Assembly (NCBI GenBank): GCA_903896015.1
Contig: CAITWF010000113.1
Coordinates: forward strand, 1 to 60,450
DNA length: 60,450 bases
Source of the DNA: an uncultured Opitutia bacterium
GTDB lineage: Bacteria; Verrucomicrobiota; Verrucomicrobiia; Opitutales; Opitutaceae
Reading direction: 5' to 3'
Within the stretch, counting starts at the first letter, position 1, and each line of letters opens with the position of its first letter. The position numbers were made by a program, and so were the translations under genes. The notes below the pieces were generated by a model. The model saw nothing but the letters and a program-made list of their open reading frames with translations. It was not told the DNA's origin and did not search any database. Shown piece after piece: positions 45,725 through 54,486 of the stretch.

Positions 45725-46612
45725 ATGAAACTTCGTCCGCTCACCGGCACCATTACCGCGCTCGTCACGCCCTTCACCAAGGGCAAAGTTGACTACGCCG
45801 GTCTGAAAAAACTTGTCGCGCACCAACTTCGCGGCGGCATCGATGGCCTTGTGCCCGTCGGCACCACCGGTGAATCACCGACGCTCGACTACGAGGAGCA
45901 TATCGATGTGGTGCGGGCCGTCGTCGAGAACGCGCGTGGCCGCGTGCCCGTGATTGCCGGCACCGGCTCAAATTCGACCCATGAGGCGGTGCATCTCACT
46001 AAACTCGCGCATGACGCCGGCGCGGATGCGATGCTCCTCGTCGCCCCGTATTACAACAAGCCGAGCCAGGAAGGCCTCTTCCGCCATTTCTCGGAACTCG
46101 CCGAAGCTACGGACAAACCGATCATTCTCTACTCGATTCCGGGCCGTTGCGGCGTCGAGATTGGGGTTAACACCGTGGAACGCCTGCGGACGAAATACGC
46201 GCACGTCCGCTGGATCAAGGAAGCCGGCGGCAGCGTCGATCGCGTTGATCAGTTGAAGCAGGCGATGGGCGCGGATATCACCGTCTTGAGCGGCGATGAC
46301 TCGCTTACCCTTCCCTTCATGTCGGTCGGAGCCGAAGGTGTGATCAGCGTGGCGTCGAATCTTTACGTGAAGGAAATCTCGACGATGGTGCGGCTCGCAC
46401 TCGCGGACGAGTTCGCGAAAGCCCGGAAAATCCACCAGCGGCTCTACCCGATTTTCAAGACGCTGTTCATTGAGCCGAATCCGGTACCCGTGAAATTCGC
46501 CCTCGTGCGCGCCAGGATCATCGCCTCCGCCGAGGTTCGATCGCCGCTGTGTGATATGACCGCCGCCAACGAGAAGATTCTGATCCACGCGCTCGCCACG
46601 CTCGAACGCTGA
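45725..46612 (+). CDS. dapA: 4-Hydroxy-tetrahydrodipicolinate synthase
   Basis: Condenses pyruvate and aspartate semialdehyde for lysine and diaminopimelate synthesis. 295 residues, TIM barrel: GTTGESPTL, PYYNKPSQEG, Tyr in LYSIPGRCG, and Schiff-base Lys in WIKEAGGS. Full length. First of a dapA-dapB-ruvA run on the plus strand, divergent from pilT by 68 bases. Confidence 0.95.
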   Translation: MKLRPLTGTITALVTPFTKGKVDYAGLKKLVAHQLRGGIDGLVPVGTTGESPTLDYEEHIDVVRAVVENARGRVPVIAGTGSNSTHEAVHLTKLAHDAGADAMLLVAPYYNKPSQEGLFRHFSELAEATDKPIILYSIPGRCGVEIGVNTVERLRTKYAHVRWIKEAGGSVDRVDQLKQAMGADITVLSGDDSLTLPFMSVGAEGVISVASNLYVKEISTMVRLALADEFAKARKIHQRLYPIFKTLFIEPNPVPVKFALVRARIIASAEVRSPLCDMTAANEKILIHALATLER

Positions 46613-46618
46613 CGAGTC

Positions 46619-47353
46619 ATGAGTTCGCCGAAAATTCTAATCAACGGTGCGAAGGGCCGTATGGGCCAGGCGCTGATCGCGGCCGCGAAGGAACTCCGTC
46701 TAACGGTGGGCGCCGCGATTGATGCGGGCGATGATGTGGCCGCAGCTGTGGCGTCGTGCGATGTTGTCGTCGACTTTAGCTCTCATCACGCAACGCGGGC
46801 CCTGCTCGACGCCGTGATCGCGCAGCGGAAGGCGATCGTAATCGGCACGACCGGACATTCCGCCGACGACAAAGCGACGTTGCTCTCGCTCGCGGCGAGG
46901 GTGCCGTGCGTGTGGGCGGGAAATTTTTCGGTCGGCGTCAACTTGCTTTTCGCGCTGACGCGTCGTGCAGCATCCGTTCTGGGATCGGATTACGATGCCG
47001 AAGTGATCGAGATGCATCATCGTTTCAAGAAAGACGCGCCGAGTGGCACAGCCGAACGCTTGCTCGAAATCATCCGTGAGGAGCGGGGGCTCGCCGCCGA
47101 TTCGATCCGGCACGGACGCCATGGCATCACCGGTGAGCGCACGCCCACGGAAGTCGGCATGCACGCGTTGCGCGGCGGCGATGTCGTCGGCGATCACACG
47201 GTAATGTTTGCGGCACTGGGCGAGCGCGTGGAACTCACCCACAAGGCGAGCGATAGGGCGATTTTCGCGCGGGGGGCGCTGCGTGCGGCGCAGTGGGTCG
47301 TCGATCAAAAACCTGGCGTCTATGATATGCAGGATGTGCTCGGCCTGAAATAA
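46619..47353 (+). CDS. dapB: 4-Hydroxy-tetrahydrodipicolinate reductase
   Basis: NAD(P)H reductase that follows DapA. 244 residues: INGAKGRMGQAL nucleotide-binding motif, VIGTTGHSADD, the catalytic EMHHRFKKDAPSGTA, and GEVVGDH-like GDVVGDHTVMF. Six bases after dapA; its stop is immediately followed by the ruvA ATG, so all three are probably cotranscribed. Confidence 0.95.
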   Translation: MSSPKILINGAKGRMGQALIAAAKELRLTVGAAIDAGDDVAAAVASCDVVVDFSSHHATRALLDAVIAQRKAIVIGTTGHSADDKATLLSLAARVPCVWAGNFSVGVNLLFALTRRAASVLGSDYDAEVIEMHHRFKKDAPSGTAERLLEIIREERGLAADSIRHGRHGITGERTPTEVGMHALRGGDVVGDHTVMFAALGERVELTHKASDRAIFARGALRAAQWVVDQKPGVYDMQDVLGLK

Positions 47354-47947
47354 ATGATCACCTCGATTCAGGGCACACTCGCTTCGGTTTCCCCCTTGCG
47401 GGCCGTCGTCGAGTTGAACGGTTTTGGCTATGAAGTGAATATCCCCGTTACCACGGCGGAAAAGCTGCCTGCCGTTGGAGCAGCTGTGAAATTGCAGACG
47501 CTCGTGATCTATCGCGAGGATTCGCAGACGCTCTACGGCTTCGCGACACCGGCGGAACGGGACTTTTTCCGGTTGATGATTGAGAATGTCACGGGCGTCG
47601 GACCGAAGGTGGCGTTGAGTATCATGAGTCGGCTGTCGTTGCCGCTGCTCGAGAGCGCGATTCGACTGGGAGATGTCGGCACGCTCGCGAAGTGCCCCGG
47701 CATTGGCAAAAAAACGGCGGAGCGACTCGTCGTTGAACTAAAGAGTAAGGTTGGGGCCTCCGACGCGGCTCGGACCTCAAGCACAGAATCGAGTTCTTCC
47801 GGCAGCACCACCCACGGAGATGCCGTCGCTGCACTCGTGGCGCTGGGTTATCGAGCGGCCGACGCCGACGAATCCATCCGTCGCGCCGCCCTAGCTTTGG
47901 GCGGGAATGCGACGACGGAAATGCTGATTAAGCGGGCGCTGGCTTGA
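47354..47947 (+). CDS. ruvA: Holliday junction branch migration protein RuvA
   Basis: 197 residues. Domain I is an OB fold (ITSIQGTLASV, EVNIPVTT), domain II holds two helix-hairpin-helix motifs (GVGPKVALSIM, CPGIGKKTAERLVVELK), domain III at the C-terminus (AVAALVALGYRAADADESIRRA) contacts RuvB. ruvB and ruvC are not in the window. Starts directly after the dapB stop. Confidence 0.95.
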   Translation: MITSIQGTLASVSPLRAVVELNGFGYEVNIPVTTAEKLPAVGAAVKLQTLVIYREDSQTLYGFATPAERDFFRLMIENVTGVGPKVALSIMSRLSLPLLESAIRLGDVGTLAKCPGIGKKTAERLVVELKSKVGASDAARTSSTESSSSGSTTHGDAVAALVALGYRAADADESIRRAALALGGNATTEMLIKRALA

Positions 47948-47959
47948 AGCCGGGCCGGC

Positions 47960-48730
47960 TCAGCGCTGAAACTTAAACGCCGTCATTTCCACATTGGCCT
48001 GCGGCTGCCGCGGTTTCGTATAGGTCTGGAGGGGTGAACGCGCGTCGAGCCGCGGGTCGCTCACCGGCGTCTGCTGAATGGGAGCGAGTTGTACGCTGTG
48101 CATCCAGGCGAGCTGCGCCTGAAGGGCCTGCTGTTGCGATTGCGCGTTTTGCTGGGCGCTGGCAAGCAACGCCTCAACATCAATCGGATTGGCGCTGGCG
48201 AGTGGAACAGGGGCTGAGGCGAGCACCAAGCTGCCACTGGACGTTGCTGTCGGCGTCGGCGCGGAAAGGGCAATTTGAGTCGCCGGCTTGATCACGGCCG
48301 AAGCCGAAGGGGCAACGGAGCCTTGAGACTTTTCTACCGCGGGCGTGATCACCGAGGTCGGCGGCGCCACCACTGAAGCGATTGTTTGCGAACCAGCCGC
48401 CGAACCGATCGTGGCTTGCTGCGGGGCACGAGTGACGAGAACCACAGCTACGCAGGCTGCGGCGACCGCGAGACCGCCGGCTGCATACCACGCCGGATTC
48501 CGACTCGCACCACTCGGTTCAAAGGCGAGGATTTTACGATCGGCGACGGGTTGATCGGCGAAATCCTTGGCGAGGAACGTGCACGCTTTCTGCATCTGGC
48601 AATATTCGCGATACACCCGGCGGCGAGCGGGGTCGGCCTGCACTTCGGCTTCGAGACGCGCAGCATCCGCCGCAGAAATCTCGTGGTCGAGGTAGAGGTT
48701 GAGCAGTTCGATAAATTCAGACTCTTTCAT
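47960..48730 (-). CDS. Membrane anti-sigma-factor-like protein
   Basis: 256 residues from ATG 48730. A short acidic N-terminal helix bundle (ESEFIELLNLYLDHEISAAD, then ARRRVYREYCQM) resembles anti-sigma domains; a single membrane segment follows (AAGGLAVAAACVAVVLV, about residues 80-100), then a long Ala/Ser/Pro/Gln-rich periplasmic tail. The zinc-binding HxxxCxxC is not present in standard form (YCQMQKAC). The 25-base distance downstream of an ECF sigma gene on the same strand is the main reason for the call. Confidence 0.65.
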   Translation of the reverse strand: MKESEFIELLNLYLDHEISAADAARLEAEVQADPARRRVYREYCQMQKACTFLAKDFADQPVADRKILAFEPSGASRNPAWYAAGGLAVAAACVAVVLVTRAPQQATIGSAAGSQTIASVVAPPTSVITPAVEKSQGSVAPSASAVIKPATQIALSAPTPTATSSGSLVLASAPVPLASANPIDVEALLASAQQNAQSQQQALQAQLAWMHSVQLAPIQQTPVSDPRLDARSPLQTYTKPRQPQANVEMTAFKFQR

Positions 48731-48755
48731 TGCGGTGGTGGTGTTGGCAGTCAGT

Positions 48756-49361
48756 TCAGACCTTGAAATCTTCGCCAAGTTTCGAGCGGAGGCTTTCCCG
48801 CGCACGGGCGATGCGACTTTTAACAGTTCCCACGGAGATTCCGAGAATAGCGGCAATTTCTTCGTAGGAGAGATTCTTGATGTTCCGCAAGACGAGAATC
48901 TCGCGGTGCTTGGCGGAAAGCTTTTCCATGCCTTTTGCGATGCGGTCGACGAATTCACTGGTCACGGTGATGTCGTCGGGCGACTCGACTTCCGCGGGGA
49001 TGACGTCGGCGAGGGTCATGTCGTTTTCGGCACCGAGGGGTGCGTCGATGGAGACAGATTTATCCCGCTTGCGGCGCCACCAATACCAGTAGCGGTTGCG
49101 GGCGAGGTTGGTGGCGATTTGGTAGAGCCACGTGGAAAAGGCGGAGTCACCGCGGAAGTTTGCCAGGCCGCGGTGCGCGCGGATGAAAGCGTCCTGCGTC
49201 ACTTCCTCGGCATCCTGCTGGTTGCGCAGGAGCTGATGGACCATCGAAAAGATGCGATCCCAATAGCGCGTGACCATTTCATCGAAGGCGGACTGGTCGC
49301 CGTTCTTGAACCGATCGACGAGCACCCGATCGAGGGCTACTTCTTGAGCTTTGGCGGACAT
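48756..49361 (-). CDS. ECF-type RNA polymerase sigma factor (SigE/RpoE-like)
   Basis: 201 residues from ATG 49361. Region 2: FDEMVTRYWDRIFSMVHQLL, DAEEVTQDAFIRAHRGL, STWLYQIATNLARNRYW. Region 4: LSAKHREILVLRNIKNLSYEEIAAILGISVGTVKSRIARARESLR. This is the typical two-region architecture of extracytoplasmic-function sigma factors. It is paired with the anti-sigma-like membrane protein downstream, so it probably responds to an envelope signal. Confidence 0.92.
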   Translation of the reverse strand: MSAKAQEVALDRVLVDRFKNGDQSAFDEMVTRYWDRIFSMVHQLLRNQQDAEEVTQDAFIRAHRGLANFRGDSAFSTWLYQIATNLARNRYWYWWRRKRDKSVSIDAPLGAENDMTLADVIPAEVESPDDITVTSEFVDRIAKGMEKLSAKHREILVLRNIKNLSYEEIAAILGISVGTVKSRIARARESLRSKLGEDFKV

Positions 49362-49528
49362 ACGTTCTGTCTCGCTCTGATGGGTGTATTTTTGGATTGT
49401 TCCCAAGATTTTGTAGGGTGAGCAGATAAAGGGGTAACGCCCCCGGTCAACCGTGCGCGTGGTCTTTTTCGGAAAAATCCTTGCCAACCGCCGCACGCGA
49501 AACCCATTTATCCTCGCTTCATCGGATT

Positions 49529-49603
49529 GGGTTGGTAGCTCAATGGTAGAGCAGCGTCCTTTTAAGTCGTTGGTTCCGGGTTCGAATCCCGGCCAACCCA
49601 CCA
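49529..49603 (+). tRNA. tRNA-Lys (anticodon TTT), CCA encoded
   Basis: Acceptor stem GGGTTGG pairs with CCAACCC; D-arm GCTC/GAGC; anticodon loop CTTTTAA with TTT at 49561-49563; T-arm CCGGG-TTCGAAT-CCCGG; discriminator A at 49600 followed by genomic CCA. The anticodon stem GCGTC/GTCGT carries a T-T mismatch and a G-T pair. It lies in the gap between the ECF sigma gene and the response regulator. Confidence 0.93.
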
Positions 49604-49627
49604 TCCGATTTCTCACCTTACTCATTA

Positions 49628-50275
49628 ATGAAACGCCTTGTTATCATCGAAGACCAAACCGCCATCCGCGAAATGCTGGTGGAAATCCTTCGACTCGATG
49701 CCAACTACCAACTCGTCGGCGAAGCCGGCGATGGCCAGAGCGCTGTGGCCCTCTGTCTGGAGAAATCCCCTGATGTCTGCGTCCTGGACGCCAAGCTCCC
49801 CGGCCTGAACGGCGTTGATATTCTCCGCCGCATCGCGAAAAAACTCCCGCAAATGCGCGTGCTGGTCTTTTCGGGCCACGAAAACCCCGTGCTGGTCCGC
49901 GAAATGCTTGAAGCTGGCGCGCACGGTTTCGTCGAAAAAACCGCGGGCCTCTTCGAATTTAAAAAAGGCCTCGAGACGGTCGCCAACGGCGGCACCTACT
50001 TCGGCCCCGCCGTCGCTTCGCTCCTGCGCAACGTTGTCGCCAATCCCGCCACCAGCAGCGCCGCCGACTTCCTCACGGACCGCGAACGTGAAATCCTCCA
50101 ATTGGTCGCCGAGAGCCACAGCACCAAGGAAATCGCCGCCAAGCTCACCATCAGCGTGAAGACCGTGGACAACCACCGCACCAACCTGATGCGCAAGCTC
50201 AACCTCCATGACGTCGCCAGCCTTACCCGCTATGCGCTCGAGGTCGGGCTCATTGAGCAGAAAAAGCCCGTCTAA
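49628..50275 (+). CDS. NarL/FixJ-type response regulator
   Basis: 215 residues. Receiver domain: acidic pair in IIEDQTA, phospho-acceptor Asp in CVLDAKLPG near residue 54, Thr/Ser position in VFSGHE and Lys in VEKTAG. C-terminal LuxR-type helix-turn-helix: [40 protein letters not shown]. No sensor kinase is adjacent, so it is an orphan within this window. Starts 25 bases after the tRNA. Confidence 0.9.
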   Translation: MKRLVIIEDQTAIREMLVEILRLDANYQLVGEAGDGQSAVALCLEKSPDVCVLDAKLPGLNGVDILRRIAKKLPQMRVLVFSGHENPVLVREMLEAGAHGFVEKTAGLFEFKKGLETVANGGTYFGPAVASLLRNVVANPATSSAADFLTDREREILQLVAESHSTKEIAAKLTISVKTVDNHRTNLMRKLNLHDVASLTRYALEVGLIEQKKPV

Positions 50276-50337
50276 AAGCCTTGCCGCCGCGGAGCTAAGC
50301 GCCCAATAAAAAATCCTCCGCGCCACACCTCTTTCAC

Positions 50338-50892
50338 ATGAAACTCGCTTCGTCCTCTCTCTGCCTTGTCCTCGCCAGCGCCGCGCTCGTCCTCGCCGGT
50401 TGCAGCAAGAAGCCCGATCGGCCCACGCCGCTGCAAACCGCCCCGATGGGCAATAGCGCGCTCAACTCGACGCCCGTCGACACGGGCCTCGCCCCCGGCA
50501 CCGACCTCACGACGCGCACGGATGATTTCGATCCCAACGGCATCAGCCGCACGCTCCTCGCCGCCAACACCGTCTACTTCGACTTCGATCAATCGTCGAT
50601 CAAGGCTGCCGATCGCGAGAAGCTCAAAGCCGCGAAAGACGCTCTCGACAAAAACCCGACCTACCGTCTCGTCCTTGAGGGTCACTGCGACTGGCGCGGC
50701 ACCGCCGAATATAATCTCAGCCTCGGCGATCGCCGCGCGGCTGCCGTGAAAAAATATCTCCTCTCACTCGGCGTCGCCGCTGACAAGCTTGAGACCCTCT
50801 CGAAGGGCAGCCTCGAAGCGGCCAAGAACGCGGACGACGCCACGATGGCCAAAGATCGTCGCGTCGATCTCCTCGTCTCGAAGGCGAAGTAA
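50338..50892 (+). CDS. Peptidoglycan-associated (Pal/OmpA-type) lipoprotein
   Basis: 184 residues. Lipoprotein signal with lipobox LVLAGC (Cys near 21), a low-complexity linker, then an OmpA C-terminal domain (about 75-184): TVYFDFDQSSIKAADREKL, LVLEGHCDWRGTAEYNLSLGDRRAAAVKKYL, DRRVDLLV. It anchors the outer membrane to peptidoglycan. The Pal naming is from architecture; tol genes are not in the window. A strong terminator follows. Confidence 0.9.
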   Translation: MKLASSSLCLVLASAALVLAGCSKKPDRPTPLQTAPMGNSALNSTPVDTGLAPGTDLTTRTDDFDPNGISRTLLAANTVYFDFDQSSIKAADREKLKAAKDALDKNPTYRLVLEGHCDWRGTAEYNLSLGDRRAAAVKKYLLSLGVAADKLETLSKGSLEAAKNADDATMAKDRRVDLLVSKAK

Positions 50893-50916
50893 GCCCGCGA
50901 TAATTTCTCAAAGCAA

Positions 50917-50951
50917 AACGCCCCGGAAACTCCGGGGCGTTTTTGTTTTTC
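50917..50951. terminator. Bidirectional terminator between Pal and the M20 peptidase
   Basis: AACGCCCCGGA, loop AAC, TCCGGGGCGTT: 11-bp stem followed by TTTTGTTTTT. An A-run on the left lets it also serve the convergent minus-strand peptidase gene. Confidence 0.85.
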
Positions 50952-50957
50952 GCGATT

Positions 50958-52331
50958 TCAGCTCTTCGCGAGGCCCAGCAACATCCGTCGCACCGTCTCG
51001 GTCCCTTTTTTCATCACATCGAGATTAAAGCTCTCGTTCGGCGCGTGCAGATTATCTTCAGGCAAGAACAATCCCATCATCACCGAGTCTAGTCCCGTGA
51101 CGCGCTTGATCTCCGCGATGATCGGCACGCTGCCACCTTCGCGCAGGAACAATGGCGGTCGTCCCCAGACTTCCGTCACGGCCTGTTCCGTCGCGCGAAA
51201 CGCCTTCGCCAGCACCGGCGACTGATCCTTCGGCGTGTTCGACCGGCCCGGCGGCACGACGACATACGGCTCGCCTTTGTGCTGGTCGACGAACTCCACC
51301 GTCACGCCCTTCGGCGTGCGTGCGCGAATGGCGTCCATCACCAGCTTTTTGATTTTGTCAGGCTGCTGGTTCGGCACGAGCCGGCAGGAAATTTTTGCGA
51401 ACGCCTTGCTCGGAATCACTGTCTTTGTCCCCTCCCCCTGATAGCCGCCGCCGATGCCGTTGAATTCGAGCGTCGGCTGAAACCGCAGCGACTCAAACGG
51501 CGTAAATCCCGGCGTCGGATAGAACTCATCGATCCCGAGGAATTTTTTGTAGTCCTCTTCTTTGGCGCCGAGCTTTTTGAGTTCCTCGCGCTCCCACGGA
51601 TGCACATCGAGCACATCGTCGTAAAAGCCGGGCACATTTACGCGGCCGTCCAGCGTGTGCAGCGTCGCGATGATTTCCGCGAGCGCCTGGATCGGATTGC
51701 GCAGCACGCCGCCATGCAACCCCGAGTGCAAATCGCCTTTCGGGCCGGTCACTACGACATCAAGGAGCGCGAGTCCACGCAGTCCCGCCGTGATCACGAC
51801 CTGGGTTTCGTTAGGTAGCGCGGTGTCGCACAGAAAAACGAAATCCGCCTCCTTCAATCGCGATGAATACTGCTCCAGGAATTTGGGGAAACTCGGACTC
51901 CCCATCTCCTCTTCACCCTCGATCAAAAACGTGATCCGCAGCGGCAGCTTCGGGTTGTCTTCCAGCAGTTGCGCGACCGCCGCGATGATCGTCATGAGCG
52001 GGCCCTTATTGTCCGCCGCGCCGCGGCCGTAGATGCGATTGCCAACGATCGTCGGCTCAAACGCGGGCGTCTTCCACAGGTTCAACGGATCGGCCGGCTG
52101 CACGTCGTAGTGCCCGTAGATGAGCACGTGCGGCCAGCTCTTGTCGCCGTCGCGGCTCGCGAGGATGAGCGGGTGCATGTCGGTCTTCGCGACCTCCACT
52201 TTGAAACCGATCGAGCCGAGCAGGCCCGACATAAATTCCTGCGCACCTTTCATGCCCGCGCCCGCCTTCGGATCGGTCGAGACGCTCGGCTGACGGATGA
52301 ATTCCTTTAGTTTTTCAACGGGATCGAACAT
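50958..52331 (-). CDS. M20-family metallo-dipeptidase
   Basis: 457 residues from ATG 52331. Two-zinc exopeptidase: LIYGHYDVQP (metal His and catalytic Asp), GRGAADNKGPL (bridging Asp), EGEEEMGSPS (general-base Glu and metal Glu), and the dimerisation domain from about 190-305 with TGPKGDLHSG. Annotated relatives are carnosinase/DapE-like dipeptidases. No signal peptide, so cytosolic peptide turnover. Five bases downstream lie the terminator and the convergent Pal gene. Confidence 0.88.
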   Translation of the reverse strand: MFDPVEKLKEFIRQPSVSTDPKAGAGMKGAQEFMSGLLGSIGFKVEVAKTDMHPLILASRDGDKSWPHVLIYGHYDVQPADPLNLWKTPAFEPTIVGNRIYGRGAADNKGPLMTIIAAVAQLLEDNPKLPLRITFLIEGEEEMGSPSFPKFLEQYSSRLKEADFVFLCDTALPNETQVVITAGLRGLALLDVVVTGPKGDLHSGLHGGVLRNPIQALAEIIATLHTLDGRVNVPGFYDDVLDVHPWEREELKKLGAKEEDYKKFLGIDEFYPTPGFTPFESLRFQPTLEFNGIGGGYQGEGTKTVIPSKAFAKISCRLVPNQQPDKIKKLVMDAIRARTPKGVTVEFVDQHKGEPYVVVPPGRSNTPKDQSPVLAKAFRATEQAVTEVWGRPPLFLREGGSVPIIAEIKRVTGLDSVMMGLFLPEDNLHAPNESFNLDVMKKGTETVRRMLLGLAKS

Positions 52332-52372
52332 CCGGCCACCGTGGCGGAAAATCTCCCTTCGCGCCAACCAGA

Positions 52373-53920
52373 TTAATGCTTAAAGTGACGTGATCCCGTG
52401 AAGACCATCGCCATCCCGCGCTCGTCCGCCGCCGCGATTACTTCCGCGTCACGCACCGATCCGCCGGGCTGAATCGCGGCGACCGCGCCCGCATCCGCCG
52501 CGGCGATCAAGCCGTCCGCAAACGGAAACAGCGCCTCGCTGCACACGACCGATCCGCGCAGTTCGAGTTTGGCCTCGCCCGCTTTCCATACGGCGATCCG
52601 TGAGCTGTCGACGCGTGCCATCTGGCCAGCGCCAATGCCGAGTGTCTGCTCCCCGCGACAGTAAACGATGGAGTTCGACTTCACGTGCTTTCCGACCTTC
52701 CAGCCAAACATCATCGACGCCCACTCGTCCGCCGTCGGTTCGCGCTTCGTCACGACCTTAAAGTCGCGCACATTGCCGAGCGTTCGATCGCGGTCCTGCA
52801 CCAGCACGCCGCCGATGACGGAACGAATCTCCTGCAAGGCGTCCGCGCCGATGCCGCCTTTCGCGATCATGAGACGCAGATTTTTCTTTTTCCCGAGAAT
52901 TGCCAGTGCTTCGTCGCTGAACCTCGGCGCGATGATCACCTCGGTGAAAATCTCCGCGATCGTTTTCGCGAGTTCGCCGCCGAGCGTCTGATTGACGATG
53001 ATGATGCCTCCGAAGGGAGCTTGCTTATCCGTCGCGTAAGCCTTCTCCCAGGCCGCCTCGAGCGTCTCGGCGCTCGCGACGCCGCACGGATTCGTGTGCT
53101 TCAAAATTGCGACCGTCGGGCGTTCGAACTCACCGATGAGGTAGGTCGCCGACGTGATGTCCAAAATATTGTTATAGGAAAGTTCCTTGCCCTGCAGTTG
53201 CGAAAAATGCTCGTGAAACGTTCCATAGAGCGCCGCCTTTTGGTGCGGATTTTCTCCATAACGAAGAGCCTGCGCCTTCTTCCAGGTGAGCGTCAGCGTG
53301 GAGGGAAACCCGCTCATCGCTTCCAAGTCCGGCTCGCTTGCCTGCGCCTCAAGATACTTCGCGATCGCGGCGTCGTAGCTCGCAGTCCGTTGAAAAACCT
53401 TCAGCGCGAGCTTGCGGCGCACCTCTCCGAGCTTCGTTGCATCATCCATCGCAGCGAGCACTGCGTCATAATCCGACGGATCGCAGACGACGGTCACGCT
53501 TTCGTGATTTTTCGCCGCACTGCGCAGCATCGATGGACCGCCGATGTCGATATTTTCGATCGCCTGCTCGAAGTGCACATCGGCTTTTGCGACGGTCTGC
53601 TCAAACGGGTAAAGGTTCACCACAACCAAATCGATTAACTCGATCGCATTGGCTTTCGCCTGCGCAAGGTGGTCAGGCTTGTCACGGCGGCAGAGCAGGC
53701 CGCCGTGGATTTTCGGGTGCAGCGTTTTCACCCGGCCTTCCATGATTTCCGGGAACCCCGTATGCTGGCTCACCTCGGTCACCGGCAGGCCCTTTTCGGC
53801 GAGCAGTTTCGCGGTACCGCCGGTCGAGAGCAGCGTGTAGCCGTGCGTACGCACGAGCGCCGTGGCGAATTCCACGAGATCGCGTTTATCCGACACCGAA
53901 AGGAGGGCGAGTTTAGCCAT
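52373..53920 (-). CDS. purH: Bifunctional AICAR transformylase / IMP cyclohydrolase
   Basis: Catalyses the last two steps of IMP synthesis. 515 residues from ATG 53920 (the frame extends upstream, but MAKLALLSVSDKR is the conserved start). N-terminal MGS-like cyclohydrolase domain: STGGTAKLLAEKG, GRVKTLHPKIHGGLL. C-terminal transformylase: ILKHTNPCGVASA, YGENPHQKAALYG. Complete. The M20 gene lies 41 bases downstream on the same strand. Confidence 0.96.
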   Translation of the reverse strand: MAKLALLSVSDKRDLVEFATALVRTHGYTLLSTGGTAKLLAEKGLPVTEVSQHTGFPEIMEGRVKTLHPKIHGGLLCRRDKPDHLAQAKANAIELIDLVVVNLYPFEQTVAKADVHFEQAIENIDIGGPSMLRSAAKNHESVTVVCDPSDYDAVLAAMDDATKLGEVRRKLALKVFQRTASYDAAIAKYLEAQASEPDLEAMSGFPSTLTLTWKKAQALRYGENPHQKAALYGTFHEHFSQLQGKELSYNNILDITSATYLIGEFERPTVAILKHTNPCGVASAETLEAAWEKAYATDKQAPFGGIIIVNQTLGGELAKTIAEIFTEVIIAPRFSDEALAILGKKKNLRLMIAKGGIGADALQEIRSVIGGVLVQDRDRTLGNVRDFKVVTKREPTADEWASMMFGWKVGKHVKSNSIVYCRGEQTLGIGAGQMARVDSSRIAVWKAGEAKLELRGSVVCSEALFPFADGLIAAADAGAVAAIQPGGSVRDAEVIAAADERGMAMVFTGSRHFKH

Positions 53921-53978
53921 GCGATGAGCACTGTGAATTTTTCCGCGCGACCCCAGCAAGCGGAAAGCCGCTTGCTGT

Positions 53979-54407
53979 GTGTCAAATCCACGCTCTCTTT
54001 GCGGAGTGTCCTGCTCGTCCTGCGAATTACCCGGCCTCACCGCCCGTCTCGACCGTCTCGTCCATCACCATGGTGGCGCCTCCCTCCCGCCGGACAAACC
54101 GCACGCGTTCGTCTACTACATCACAATCACGAATGGCTCCGATCGAAACGTCACGCTCCTTGGCCGGAAGTGGGTCGTCGTTCACGGCGACGGCACGCGG
54201 CTGGTGATCGAGGGTGACAAGATTGTGGGCGAGACTCCGCGACTCGCACCCGGGGAGCAATTTTCCTATAACAGTTACCATGTCACAGGCATCGATGCGG
54301 TCGCGCACGGGAGTTTTCACGGCGTCGACGAGCTTGGACAAAAAATCCACGTCATTCTGCCCGCTTTCGCTCTTGCGATTCCAGACGCGGGGCCCTGCGA
54401 CGTCTGA
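53979..54407 (+). CDS. apaG: ApaG-domain protein
   Basis: 142 residues, fibronectin-like ApaG/DUF525 fold. Family blocks: YYITITNGSDRNVTLLGRKWVV, GDKIVGETPRLAPGEQFSYNSY, GSFHG and a beta-rich end. The start is uncertain: GTG 53979 gives the length listed, and another GTG at 54006 would remove nine residues of odd Cys-rich sequence (SLCGVSCSSC). ApaG function is not well defined; a Co2+/polyphosphate link has been suggested for the family. Divergent from purH by 58 bases. Confidence 0.82.
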   Translation: MSNPRSLCGVSCSSCELPGLTARLDRLVHHHGGASLPPDKPHAFVYYITITNGSDRNVTLLGRKWVVVHGDGTRLVIEGDKIVGETPRLAPGEQFSYNSYHVTGIDAVAHGSFHGVDELGQKIHVILPAFALAIPDAGPCDV

Positions 54408-54486
54408 ATATGTTTTTCTGCAGGTCAGCACGTTTCCGTAACTTCGTTCTCGTTCTCGCGCGCTTTCTCGCTTCTCTCGGCGGCAC

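Noticed and set aside
49376-49404. A GGGAAC...TCAGA pair upstream of the ECF sigma gene as an autoregulatory promoter
   Set aside because: The spacing would put the transcription start only about eight bases before the ATG.
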